A stretch of 64,000 nucleotides of DNA, from positions 15,906,001-15,970,000 of the forward strand of contig NC_135566.1 of NCBI RefSeq assembly GCF_964340395.1, written 5' to 3'. Under the pieces are notes generated by a model that had not been told where the DNA came from, did no database searches, and saw only the letters and a list, made by a program, of their open reading frames with translations. The position numbers and the translations under genes were made by a program. Within the stretch, counting starts at the first letter, position 1. Each line of letters begins with the position of its first letter. Source of the stretch: Glandiceps talaboti. Taxonomy: Eukaryota; Hemichordata; Enteropneusta; Spengelidae. Shown piece by piece: positions 43,795 through 48,900 of this stretch.

Positions 43795-44400
43795 AACATT
43801 TAGTATATATATTATATATATAAATAGTAAACATTTATTGGTATTTGTCAAGACTCTAGTTAATAAAATATCGATAAATTGAGTGGATTTACAAAATGGA
43901 TTTTTTTAATAATCATAACAGAAAACATAAAAATAAAAATTATTATGTTAATCATGTTAGATAGAGACACAAACCTGTAATATGATCTGTAAGAATGTAG
44001 GAATTAATAAGAGATATGATTTTTGACATTTTGCCTAGTTCACTTAAAATATCAAAAGTTGACATCATGGGGAAAAATACCAGTGTGCCCTCTATACTAA
44101 GCTAATTTGACGCGCCACTGACGCACACAATTTCTAGTGACGCACCAAAATTAGGTTTTCTCCTATTTCACCAATATGTAGATGCATATTTTATCTATGA
44201 TAATGAGAGTTTCATATTTCTATTCATATACCTATACTTTATGAGTTGACCCTACTTTGTAATACCAAATTACCATGGCAACCTTTTACTTATATGCTAT
44301 CAGTAATATAGTTTCATTGAAAGTTATTAGTCATATTGTTGTACATATAGTCTGTCGTATGTTATATAGTCTGTCACATGTTATACATATAGTTAAAGAC

Positions 44401-44431
<31 letters not shown>

Positions 44432-47400
44432 GTCTGTCATATGTTATACACATAGTGTGTCGTACGTTATACACATGTCTGTCATATGTTATACATATAG
44501 TCTGTGGTATGTTATACACATAGTCTGTCATATGTTATACATAGTCTGTTGTATGTTATACACATAGTCTGTCATATGTTATACATAGTCTGTCATATGT
44601 TATACAGTCTGTCTTATGTTATACATAGTCTGTCGTTTGTTATACACATAGTCTGTCGTATGTTATACATACTGTAGTCTGTTGTATGTTATACAGTCTG
44701 TCGTATGTTATACACATAATCTGTCATGTGTTATACACATAGTCTGTCGTACGTTATACACATGCCTGTCATATGTTATACATATAGTCTGTCGTACGTT
44801 ATACACATAGTGTCGTATGTTATACACATAGTCTGTCGTATGTTATACATATAGTCTGTCGTACGTTATACACATAGTCTGTCGTATGTTATACACATAG
44901 TCTGTCGTATGTTATACATATAGTCTGTCGTACGTTATACACATAGTCTGTCGTATGTTATACACATAGTCTGTCGTACGTTATACACATGTCTGTCATA
45001 TGTTATACACATAGTCTGTGGTATGTTATACACATAGTCTGTCGTATGTTATACATATAGTCTGTCGTATGTTATACACATAGTCTGTCGTATGTTATAC
45101 ACATAGTCTGTCGTACGTTATACACATGTCTGTCATATGTTATACACATAGTCTGTCGTATGTTATACATATAGTCTGTCGTACGTTATACACATAGTCT
45201 GTCGTATGTTATACATATAGTCTGTCGTATGTTATACACATAGTCTGTCGTATGTTAGACACAGTCTGTTGTATGTTATACATAGTCTGTTGTATGTTAT
45301 ACATAGTCTGTCGTATGTTATACATATAGTCTGTCATATGTTATACACATAGTCTGTCGTATGTTAGACACAGTCTGTCATATGTTAGACACAGTCTGTT
45401 GTATGTTATACATAGTCTGTGGTATGTTATACATATAGTCTGTCGTATATTATACACATAGTCTGTCGTATGTTGTATAGTCTGTCATGTTATACATATA
45501 GTCTGTCATATGTTATACATAGTCTGTCATATGTTATACACATAGTCAGTCACATGTTATACCTATAAATATTAGAACTAGGTTTCAGTGTCACCATATC
45601 TAAGTTAGACATAGTTCAATGAACTATTAGTGACGTGGGTTTGTAGTGTTTTACCAGCAGTTTTATGTGTAAACTACAAATTATGAAAGGGATATAAGTT
45701 TTGGCAAAGATACTTTTTGACAAAATACCATCAGTTATGGCATCACTATTACCATCAGTCACTTATTTTGTTTAAATCCTAACCCATAACACCAAAGTAA
45801 AGCATTTTCTGCTCTGTATGTACCACAATCGTTTATAGCATCCATATCAAGTACAACCCATACACCAAAGTAAAGCATTTTCTGTACTGTATGTACCACA
45901 ATCATTTATAGCATCCATATCAAGTACAACCCATACACCAAAGTAAAGCATTTTCTGTACTGTATGTACCACAATCATTTATAGCATCCATATCAAGTAC
46001 AACCCATACACCAAAGTAAAGCATTTTCTGTACTGTATGTACCACAATTGTTAATAGCATCCATATCAAGTGTAAATGTATACTGTTTCATTTTCTAATT
46101 GGCCACATTAGAAAGGCCACATGCTAGGCTTGTAAATAAACCAATTGAAATAGTATACTTCACTTGATATGAATGCTATAAATGATTGTAGCACATAGAG
46201 AAAGTGCCTTACTTCAGTGTTACTTGTTGTACTTGTGTGTCAGAGATAAAAAAAAAAATGGGGTCTGTTGGGTTGTGAGAAATATACCAAAAAAGTCACT
46301 TTTAAAGGGGCACAAGCTGAGTTTATAATTTTTGGGCAAGATTTATGCTGTGTATTTTTATAAAAGTCACTCATGTATTGTACTTACTAAAGCATACATA
46401 ATTATCACTTGCAATTGCCTGAACTCAAACCTAGTATTAAGATATAACATATAAACAATGTGATGACGTAATTTTTTATATGTACCAAAAAATGTTGAAG
46501 AATCCATTCTGGGCAATAAACAGTTCTAGTAATGTCAGAAGGCAATGGTAATGTCATAGAAGGCATGCAGTGATATTAATATACTGTAACACAGTTTACT
46601 CAAGATTTCATGCAAATATTTTCACATAAGTAAAAATTTAAATAATCTCAGCTTGTGTCTCTTTAATGTAGTATGCATCATGGAAATAAAAGTCTTTGAC
46701 TTTCACTGAAATAAAAGTCTTCAACTTTCACCAAAATAAAAGTCTTCAACTCACATTATTATGGTCACAAAAATTTAACCAATGTTCAGTTAAAACGAAA
46801 AAACAAACAAATCTGGAGTTACCATGGAAACATTTGAACAAGAGTCAAAATTATTCTAAAATCAACATCTTTTTAGAATCCAAACTGGCTGCCAAATATA
46901 CTGTTACCATAACTAATATGGGATAATATGACATTGTCACCTTCCTTGAAAACATGATGGTGAACAATCTAAGTTTCTTATTTCGAAAGTACTAGGAACA
47001 AACTATCATTTGACAAAGTATTGAGAGATTTGAAAGAGTACACTTGGCAAATTAGCTGCCCAGGAACTTTCTACCCTGATATACATCTAAATCAATAACC
47101 ATGATCTTAAAATATAAAATCACAATTGTATATATTATCTAATTATTCGTATTTCTATATTCCGTATTATAAATTTACAGAAATCAACTTTTGCTAAATT
47201 TATGCAAGTTTCTCTACACAATTTGAAATTCAAAGAAACAGATATAAGTTTCTATAGGAGTAAACCATTTGACCAGCAGGAGGGGAGGGTTGGATGATTT
47301 GGACACAACAACAAAGTTCTTTTTCAACCACCATGGCAACAAATTTTTCTTTCAAAGAGCTAGACAGCATTTTTTTTTTTTTTGCCTTGCGGGGGTACAA

Positions 47401-48741
47401 AAATTTGTTTATATGTTTTAAATTTAACCACTCTCATATCGCATCGTGTCGCATAGGAAATTACTGACTAGTACACAAAAACTCTGGGCAAGAGAAATCA
47501 GAAATATAGGAGTAGTGCGCAAACACTGATAGTCAAAACAATGGAAAGAAAAAAGTACCTTGTAAATATAATGTATGGTAAAATATGTTTTATGTTCTCA
47601 TGTATCTGAATTTTTTTTTCACAGCATCCACGTACATTTAATTATTCGTCATAAATTAAACAAAATTGAAAAGATAACACGAAACAGAGTACATATATTA
47701 ATTTGAAATGAATTTACAAAAACCTATCATTTGTATTATTAATAATATTACACCAGTATTAAATTTTGTTTCACTTTTACTGAAAGCAATATTGATTGTT
47801 TTCAAATGAAAATTCATCTATGTTTGCATAACTCAATAAATTGCAAAAGACTAATAAATGTGTAAAATGTTTGGTACTGTACGTACAAAAACAAACCTTT
47901 TAATACATTCTTAACTTTTTGCAATGTATTGAGTGTACAACCGCAGACTTGGTCTATGTTGCTTCATATTGATTTTTCAAGTAGGAAGCCATGATAATTT
48001 TTTTTCTAAATTAAAATTCAAAATAAATACTCAGTCCTCATCCATATGACCACTTGTTGTTGCCTTTAATTTTTGACGTTTTCCTTTATTGTTTACAACA
48101 CTTTTTTCTTTTTTTCTTTTTTTCTTTTTTTGGGGGGGGGGGGGGTATCACTTGTTATCTTTGCATCACAATGGATTTGATATTTGCCATATTAAAGTTG
48201 AATGAGCTGTGAAGATTGGTGGAATCACATAATTTGTTGTTCAATATTGTTAGAACCGATACATACATACATACATGATAAATTTGTATAAAATATATAA
48301 CTAGTACACATGATCGATAAACAATAAAAAAATAGAGCACATATATGTATGACGTAATGGTGTATAAACAATATGAAACTAGTTACGTAGTTACTATTCA
48401 TACTCATACAGTACTTTACTTTTATAATTACACGGTGTCGTTTACGTAACGTCGACATGACGCAATGGTTCACTGATCATTAACTTTTACATGTAAAAGC
48501 ACGTAAGTTAGTAATACACTGTTAGCGTACAATATGGTTACGTATTTCGAACAAGTTCATTCACCGGCTCCCTGGTCCATGTGTGTGCATCAGCAGTAGT
48601 TTATAAATTGTGGCATATACAATTACCTTGTTCCGGGTCGGTGTACAGCGTATGACATTCTCTCAAAATTCTCTCGTTGACGGTGACAGTGGCTGAGTCC
48701 GTTGGATTCGCTGATGTTCTTTGTCTAACTTTGCCTGACAT
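921..48741 (-). CDS. Gene A: dynamin/EHD-type GTPase with C-terminal membrane hairpin, 11 coding exons
   Basis: The spliced CDS joins, in transcript order, 48741-48627, 21692-21581, 18320-18227, 16311-16257, 9567-9427, 8399-8134, 5170-5025, 3928-3754, 3174-3065, 1824-1740 and 977-921 (1356 nt, 451 aa plus TAG). Every boundary is GT-AG and every phase agrees. Visible GTPase motifs are G1 GNHSAGKS (64-71), a switch I threonine in IETQGF (T91), G3 DTPG (150-153) and a G4-like SKAD (214-217; usually T/N-KxD). Residues 262-309 are helical and charged. Hydrophobic segments lie near 323-344 and 384-401, followed by a basic tail (405-451). The motif order fits the dynamin superfamily, closest in flavour to EHD/sarcalumenin-type GTPases. 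A membrane-remodelling or tethering role, with the GTPase domain and tail on the same membrane face, is inference. I do not recognise a named orthologue. Introns total about 46.5 kb. Confidence 0.9.
1121..1323. repeat. Compound CA/CACG/TACA microsatellite
   Basis: Blocks of CACG, CATA, CA and a pure CA run of about 50 bp near 1264-1315, inside intron 10 of gene A. The open frames across it on both strands are products of the repeat. Confidence 0.95.
1740..1824 (-). CDS. Gene A coding exon 10 (basic tail)
   Basis: This exon encodes residues 405-433, [19 protein letters not shown] then VQNHVKKTK, a very basic amphipathic tail after the second membrane segment. The acceptor is CACTAG|G and the donor is ACAAAG|GTAAAT. 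It enters completing AG+G (Arg) and leaves in phase 0. Confidence 0.85.
3065..3174 (-). CDS. Gene A coding exon 9 (second hydrophobic segment)
   Basis: This exon encodes residues 369-405, including [20 protein letters not shown] (about 384-401), a strong predicted transmembrane helix followed by arginines. The acceptor is TTTATTACAG and the donor is TCAAG|GTACAG. With exon 8 it makes a two-helix hairpin with a loop of roughly 40 residues. Confidence 0.88.
3754..3928 (-). CDS. Gene A coding exon 8 (first hydrophobic segment)
   Basis: This exon encodes residues 310-368. A basic run (RARGK) precedes the hydrophobic stretch [20 protein letters not shown] (about 323-344), then an acidic loop LPEEMM and a polar linker ending EVYL. 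The acceptor is ATTCGCAG|T and the donor is TACTTG|GTAAGG. The stretch is long enough to span a membrane. Confidence 0.88.
4457..4963. mobile_element. TTAA-flanked MITE-like element with one arm expanded as a 67-bp tandem repeat
   Basis: The left end is TTAAAGGCGAAGTCATACC at 4457. The right end, read on the minus strand from 4963, is TTAAAGGAAAATGCCAGTT, with both arms continuing into GACTTATTT/GGATTTATTT-like sequence. Between them, a unit beginning TTAAAGGA(T/A)AAGTCCAGTC repeats every 67 bp (at about 4569, 4636, 4703, 4770), then a 71-bp copy near 4841. The minisatellite unit is thus a copy of the terminal arm plus some internal sequence. It lies in intron 7 of gene A, next to exon 7. Confidence 0.7.
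5025..5170 (-). CDS. Gene A coding exon 7 (helical segment)
   Basis: This exon encodes residues 262-310, beginning [19 protein letters not shown] and ending [14 protein letters not shown]. The heptad-like spacing of hydrophobic residues suggests an amphipathic helix linking the GTPase domain to the membrane segment. The acceptor is TTTGTACAG and the donor is TGATAG|GTAAGT. Phase is 0 in, 2 out. Confidence 0.9.
5171..8133 (-). other. Intron 6 of gene A
   Basis: 2,963 bp between exons 7 and 6. Apart from the retrotransposon tail near 6570-6716, it holds only AT-rich unique-looking sequence. Short open frames near 5730-5960 and 6298-6483 show no protein-like features. Confidence 0.8.
6570..6716 (+). 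mobile_element. 3' tail of a non-LTR retrotransposon (CR1/L2-like) with TAATC repeat
   Basis: TGCCAAGACAAATTTCCATG, then TTTTTATGGACAATAAAGTA and (TCTAA)n/(TATAA)n. A terminal AATAAAG plus short tandem tail is the usual 3' end of CR1/L2-type LINEs or their SINE partners. No reverse transcriptase remnant is visible upstream, so only the end survives. It lies in intron 6 of gene A. Confidence 0.5.
8134..8399 (-). CDS. Gene A coding exon 6 (core GTPase, SKAD motif)
   Basis: This is the longest exon, 266 nt, residues 173-261. It encodes [17 protein letters not shown] followed by [24 protein letters not shown] occupies the G4 position (N/T-KxD in most GTPases, NKAD in EHD proteins as I remember them), so the base-contacting first residue is a serine here. 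The acceptor is TCCGACAG|GA; a second CAG ten bases inward would break the frame. The donor is GGAAAG|GTAATG. Confidence 0.93.
8440..8570. repeat. Dispersed repeat fragment, also present near 28715
   Basis: CACAGTTGTCTGGTAGAGTT and the following AAAAGGTTCAACCAGAACTA match, with mismatches, the stretch at about 28717-28775. It is a short shared fragment of an unclassified interspersed repeat in intron 5. Confidence 0.5.
9427..9567 (-). CDS. Gene A coding exon 5 (DTPG motif)
   Basis: This exon encodes residues 126-173, including [17 protein letters not shown], where DTPG is the G3/Walker B-switch II motif. The donor is GGCTAG|GTAAGT. The chosen acceptor is AACCAAG|GT, which has a weak pyrimidine tract but gives the right phase; a few bases of uncertainty at this 5' end are possible. 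Confidence 0.9.
9925..10370. repeat. 35-bp minisatellite, about 12 degenerate copies
   Basis: The unit is close to CCTGGAACCCATACTTACTA followed by CAGGGCATTTCATAG. Copies vary by substitution and small indels. It lies in intron 4, immediately upstream (in transcript sense) of exon 5. The unit contains CTTAC, which reads GTAAG on the gene strand, but without a recognisable exon copy. Confidence 0.85.
11189..11222. repeat. AGGC tetranucleotide run
   Basis: GAGGCAGGCAGGCAGGCAGG-type tract with slightly irregular edges, in intron 4. Confidence 0.8.
11840..12330. repeat. Degenerate ~20-bp minisatellite (TTATTGACTTGTGATNNTAG)
   Basis: Around twenty variants of TTATTGACTTGTGATGCTAG, with frequent deletions and substitutions. 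It is an old, decayed tandem array in intron 4. Confidence 0.75.
12740..13110. repeat. Degenerate repeats around GGTTACCATGGTTA
   Basis: ACCATGGTTA/GGTTACC palindromic motifs recur every 40-60 bp. The order is loose and the copies diverged, so this is either a decayed minisatellite or repeated short-motif enrichment. Confidence 0.45.
13190..13580. repeat. Degenerate ~55-60-bp tandem repeat
   Basis: About six copies of a block containing GATGTTGCAATGGGCAG followed by GATAGTTCATTTTTGCTAA. The open frame on the minus strand here (13291-13590) follows from the repeat. Confidence 0.65.
15453..15810 (-). mobile_element. tRNA-derived SINE, copy 1 (minus strand)
   Basis: Read on the minus strand it begins ATGGTTAGAGTG and GGAATCTGCAGGTTGCA (tRNA-like head). 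It continues with TTTCTGAATGGCTAAAGTCC, GTAATAATTGTAAAGTGATT and AGCGTTATATAAAAC, and ends in (ATT)n. The same order of blocks occurs at 41.85 and 35.71 kb. The 95-residue open frame on the plus strand is antisense to this element. Confidence 0.8.
15928..15962. repeat. Perfect 17-bp inverted repeat with a 1-base centre
   Basis: CATAGACCCTACACCAA, a single C, then TTGGTGTAGGGTCTATG. It is a perfect hairpin-forming palindrome in intron 4, about 300 bp upstream of exon 4 on the gene strand. No flanking element is evident. Confidence 0.85.
16257..16311 (-). CDS. Gene A coding exon 4
   Basis: This short exon reads [18 protein letters not shown] (residues 108-125). The acceptor is CTTCACAG and the donor is TGAAG|GTAAGT. 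It enters in phase 0 and leaves in phase 1. It has no open frame long enough to stand out by length; it was found from the splice sites and from frame continuity between exons 3 and 5. Confidence 0.88.
17090..17850. repeat. 37-bp minisatellite with a shorter variant unit
   Basis: The unit is near ACAACAGACACAGGCCAGGA followed by TATAGAACAAAGGATGG. Shorter variants lack part of it. About twenty copies lie in intron 3; more diverged relatives extend left to about 16.84 kb. Long minus-strand open frames (up to 228 codons, CSISWPVS-type repeats) arise from it and are not credible proteins. Confidence 0.9.
18227..18320 (-). CDS. Gene A coding exon 3 (switch I region)
   Basis: This exon encodes residues 76-107, starting [18 protein letters not shown] and ending GRKRESLT. 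The segment sits where dynamin-superfamily proteins place the G2/switch I threonine; T91 of IETQGF is the likely equivalent. The acceptor is TATTGTCAG and the donor is CTCACG|GTAAGA. It enters completing W76 and leaves in phase 0. Confidence 0.92.
18869..19189. mobile_element. MITE with ~48-bp terminal inverted repeats, copy 1
   Basis: The left end is ACGAGTTATCATTACTACGA then TCATCTCCACTCCCTACGTC. The right end reads, reversed, ACGAGTTACGATTTCCACGA then TGATCTCCACTCACTAGGTC. The internal block CAATTACAACTACCTGTC plus GATGGATTACTACTGACAT recurs at 29.04-29.1 kb. No coding capacity; a non-autonomous DNA transposon in intron 2. Confidence 0.75.
19991..20014. repeat. Poly-G tract
   Basis: An uninterrupted run of about 24 G in intron 2. 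Long homopolymers are assembly-sensitive. Confidence 0.9.
21296..21580. repeat. 35-bp minisatellite derived from the exon 2/intron 2 junction of gene A
   Basis: On the gene strand the unit reads TTATCAATTG|GTAAGTACAC then TTATCAATATTCCAG. The first ten bases are nearly the last ten of exon 2, and GTAAGT is its donor. CTTAC (GTAAG on the gene strand) occurs at 21336, 21438, 21473, 21508 and 21541, besides the real donor at 21576. Spacing of the last five is 35, 35, 33 and 35 bp. Two further copies have lost the donor. Confidence 0.88.
21581..21692 (-). CDS. Gene A coding exon 2 (P-loop)
   Basis: This exon encodes residues 39-76, including [20 protein letters not shown], the Walker A/G1 loop. 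The acceptor is CCGTTTCAG|GT and the donor is CAATTG|GTAAGTAC. Phase is 1 in and 2 out. The exon end and donor are also the seed of the adjoining 35-bp tandem array, so the true donor is followed in the transcript by several near-copies of itself. Confidence 0.92.
22093..22389. mobile_element. Foldback (near-palindromic) element, copy 1
   Basis: The left arm begins TTTTGGATTTTTAATACATG and runs into TTATCATGGCTTCCTACTTG. The right arm holds the reverse complement CAAGTAGGAAGCCATGATAA. A second, inner inverted pair (TCAGTAAATTGAAAAAGC versus GCTTTTTGCAATTTATTGA) makes most of the element palindromic. A related copy lies at 47780-48055. Confidence 0.75.
22666..22690. repeat. Poly-C/CA tract
   Basis: A run of C followed by a short CA repeat, at the start of a pyrimidine-rich stretch extending to about 23,200. 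Confidence 0.85.
25425..25735. mobile_element. Interspersed element with terminus AATTGTTTCTGGTCAG, copy 1
   Basis: Starts with AAGCC plus an A-run and GAATTGTTTCTGGTCAG. The internal blocks CATGCAGTCTAGACTGCAGATC, split here as CATGCAGTC and CTGCAGATCC, then GACAACTGCAGAGCCAATCA and TGAACAAGCAAATTACATCT, match the element at 36.88-37.63 kb. The right terminus is not recognisable. Confidence 0.6.
26090..26790. repeat. Large GTAT/GTAC/GTGT microsatellite with strand switches
   Basis: About 700 bp of TGTA, GTAC and GT repeats. The purely TGTA-type blocks flip to TACA-type around 26,380-26,520 and back, so parts can fold on each other. Open frames of up to 252 codons on both strands (HTYI/CMYV repeats) are artefacts of the repeat. 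Intron 1 of gene A. Confidence 0.95.
27771..27812. repeat. CCAA tetranucleotide run
   Basis: CAACCAACCAACCAACC-type tract in intron 1. Confidence 0.85.
28030..28400 (-). mobile_element. Interspersed repeat, copy inverted relative to 49545-49870
   Basis: Reverse complement segments such as TCTAGTTCAGGTTTTCCATT and CAAATGGTCTCTGTGTTGTT occur nearly unchanged at 49.66-49.71 kb. The left end, AGGCCAAAAACAAATAATTG, resembles the terminus of the AATTGTTTCTGGTCAG element. No coding content. Intron 1. Confidence 0.7.
28836..29171. mobile_element. MITE, copy 2 of the 18.87-kb family (diverged)
   Basis: The left end has ATGATCATCTCCACTTTTCA. The internal block ACCGATTACAACTGCCTGTC plus GATGGATTACTACTGACATG matches copy 1. 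The right end is a decayed inverted copy (TGACAGAATTTGTTAGAAGA). Intron 1. Confidence 0.6.
29543..29614. repeat. Imperfect ~30-bp inverted repeat
   Basis: CCATTGGTTTGAATCTGAAG and onward is answered by CTTCAGATTCAAACACAATGG, split by about 10 bases around TCCAACATTGGG. It can form a long hairpin and may be a tiny MITE. Intron 1. Confidence 0.65.
30296..30465. mobile_element. MITE, copy of the 49.17-kb family
   Basis: The left end is TAGCCTACCTGTAGACTTGA then CTATCACTACACTACTCCGC. The right end, reversed, carries CTATCGCTACACTATTCTGT. The first 20 bases match the left end at 49,175. Intron 1. Confidence 0.65.
32463..32486. repeat. Poly-G tract
   Basis: A run of about 22 G in intron 1. Confidence 0.9.
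32990..33235. mobile_element. Interspersed repeat related to 58280-58720
   Basis: The blocks TATTATTACGTATTTACCAG, TACTAGTGGTATTTGCAC and GGGGTTTCTGTCATA have close matches in the same order near 58.30, 58.34 and 58.67 kb. The class is unknown. Intron 1, adjoining the large 30-bp array. Confidence 0.55.
33340..35190. repeat. 30-bp minisatellite, about 60 copies
   Basis: The unit is CAATTACTAGAACCAAGACC followed by AGTTAACCAT. Variants cluster by type: AACTAT early, GACCAC and AACCATCAGT later. A 31-bp variant (AACCCATCTATTACTAG) recurs near 34,078, 34,199 and 34,290. Copies are highly uniform, suggesting recent expansion. As 30 is a multiple of three, a 10-residue frame ([10 protein letters not shown]) stays open until an ATGACC variant; it lacks any coding context. 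Intron 1. Confidence 0.95.
35711..36080 (+). mobile_element. tRNA-derived SINE, copy 2 (plus strand, diverged)
   Basis: Begins ATGATGATGAAATGGTTAGA and GTGGCTGGCTTAAGAATCT, is interrupted by a poly-C run at about 35,781-35,797, then has TGACTGGCTAAAACATTTAA, GGGGACCTGGTAGGATAAAG and TGTATACTGCCAGGAAATTC. The last part (GATTTGTGCACAGCATGC) is degenerate. It matches copies at 41.85 and 15.45 kb. Intron 1. Confidence 0.75.
36879..37634. mobile_element. DNA-transposon-like element with AATTGTTTCTGGTCAG terminal inverted repeats
   Basis: The left end is AGGCAAAAAAAAATTGTTTC with TGGTCAG. The right end is CTGACCAGAAACAATTATCT with TTTTTTTGGCCT. The terminal inverted repeats of about 30 bp are intact. 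Internally, CCCATTTTAGACC motifs repeat, and 37365-37560 matches 25510-25720. No transposase frame is seen, so it is non-autonomous. Intron 1. Confidence 0.75.
39380..39850. repeat. Degenerate CT-rich minisatellite
   Basis: Repeated CCTCAGACCTCTAATCC and CTACCCTCACACCTCCAATC blocks of about 35-40 bp with many changes, plus a poly-C run near 39,778. The open frame through it is not protein-like. Intron 1. Confidence 0.65.
40865..41155. repeat. CAGT/TTAG/TTGG tetranucleotide array
   Basis: Successive blocks of CAGT, TTAG and TTGG repeats with short interruptions. It abuts the element starting at 41,154. Intron 1. Confidence 0.9.
41154..41562. mobile_element. MITE with GTACGCCAT...-type inverted ends
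   Basis: Left GTACGCCATAAAAGGGCGCC then CTCATACCTCAGAC; right end reversed GTGTGCCATGACAGGTGCGC then CCTCACACATTAGTCAACCC. Related ends occur at 59,991 (GTACGCCATGACCGAGTGCC) and 56,112-56,150. No coding content. Intron 1. Confidence 0.65.
41853..42231 (+). mobile_element. tRNA-derived SINE, copy 3 (best preserved)
   Basis: Starts GTCGAATGGTTAGAGTGACC (A-box-like) with AGTTTGAAGCCTC (B-box-like). It continues TTTCTGACTGGCTAAAGTCC and GGGACCTGGTAGGATAGG, and ends GTAAAGTCCTTTGAACACAG, a TTTATAAAA block and (ATT)n at about 42,200-42,231. Transcription would be by RNA polymerase III, as in other tRNA-derived SINEs. Intron 1. Confidence 0.82.
42437..42602. repeat. 31-bp minisatellite, five copies
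   Basis: CTATTGTGAMAAATTGTCAT then TCCACTAAAAT, alternating between GTGACAAA and GTGAAAAA variants in a regular two-unit pattern. Intron 1. Confidence 0.9.
43375..43845. repeat. AT-rich tandem repeat with long TA runs
   Basis: A ~45-bp unit (AGTAAACATTTAGTATATAA then ATTATATATATAAAT) repeats seven or eight times, then two (TA)n tracts of 30-50 bp separated by related sequence. Intron 1. Confidence 0.9.
44335..45565. repeat. ~23-bp minisatellite (TAGTCTGTCGTATGTTATACACA)
   Basis: More than fifty copies of a unit near TAGTCTGTCGTATGTTATAC plus ACA, varying in ATA/CACA spacer length and CGTATG/CATATG/CGTACG. An (AAT)n run at about 44,402-44,430 interrupts it. Intron 1. Confidence 0.92.
45785..46225. 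mobile_element. Inverted-repeat element with a tandemly amplified left arm
   Basis: A 73-bp unit beginning CACCAAAGTAAAGCATTTTC occurs at 45790, 45863, 45936 and 46009. Its last copy runs on into ATCCATATCAAGTGTAAATG. About 90 bp later, 46130-46225 holds a reverse complement of that arm (CACTTGATATGAATGCTATA then AATGATTGTAGCACATAGAG). The arm of a foldback element was thus multiplied on one side only. Intron 1. Confidence 0.75.
46299..46670. mobile_element. TTAA-flanked MITE
   Basis: Left TTAAAGGGGCACAAGCTGAG, right CTCAGCTTGTGTCTCTTTAA; the terminal inverted repeats are about 30 bp and both ends abut TTAA. TTAA target sites are typical of piggyBac-type and some other transposases. Internal sequence is non-coding. 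Intron 1. Confidence 0.75.
46675..46755. repeat. 28-bp repeat, three copies
   Basis: AAATAAAAGTCTTTGACTTT, AAATAAAAGTCTTCAACTTT and AAATAAAAGTCTTCAACTCA in a row. Intron 1. Confidence 0.85.
47780..48055. mobile_element. Foldback element, copy 2 (of the 22.09-kb family)
   Basis: Shares CTTTTTGCAATGTATTGAGT and GATTTTTCAAGTAGGAAGCC in the same order as 22.26-22.36 kb; the ending TCCATATGACCACTT resembles 22.40 kb. The left outer arm is reduced. Intron 1, about 0.6 kb downstream of exon 1. Confidence 0.7.
48098..48146. repeat. T-rich run followed by poly-G
   Basis: TTTTTCTTTTTTTCTTTTTT then about 14 G. Intron 1. Confidence 0.9.
48627..48741 (-). CDS. Gene A coding exon 1 (start codon)
   Basis: The ATG lies at 48741-48739 and opens [19 protein letters not shown], 38 codons plus one base. 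The donor is CAAG|GTAATT. The N-terminal segment is polar, has no signal peptide, and ends in a short helical stretch ([17 protein letters not shown]). It is the first coding exon, because the joined frame begins here, just downstream of a locally GC-richer stretch. The following intron is 26,934 bp. Confidence 0.85.
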
Positions 48742-48900
48742 CGTGAGCTCTTCAAGATTTCCCCTTTTGCCTTCTCAAGTCAGCTGTCTACGTACGTAGC
48801 AGAGCACTTTACCGGTTCGTTTATGACACACTTCCGGGTTGGTCTGGACGAAATGCACGATGGGTATTCTTCTTATAGACATACGTGGCAACGGGTGACG
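48742..48900 (-). promoter_or_regulatory. Probable promoter region of gene A with ETS-like and ZNF143-like motifs
   Basis: Just upstream of the start codon, on the gene strand, are CCCGGAAGTGTG (48838-48827; ETS core CCGGAAGT) and TACCCATCGTGCATTTCG (48866-48849), which resembles the ZNF143/Staf site CCCANNATGC. The region is locally more GC-rich than its surroundings and has no TATA box. In other animals this motif pair marks TATA-less housekeeping promoters; use here is inference. Confidence 0.4.

Larger units (their letters stand above)
21693..48626 (-). other. Intron 1 of gene A (26.9 kb)
   Basis: Begins GTAATTGTATATG after exon 1 and ends CCGTTTCAG before the P-loop exon. It accounts for over half of the gene and holds most of the repeats in the window. 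Stretches without a listed feature (about 23.2-25.4, 26.8-28.0, 37.7-39.3 and 42.6-43.3 kb) show only AT-rich unique-looking DNA. Confidence 0.85.

Noticed and set aside
43530-43799. IYIYIYIY-rich minus-strand frame
   Set aside because: It is translation of (TA)n repeats.
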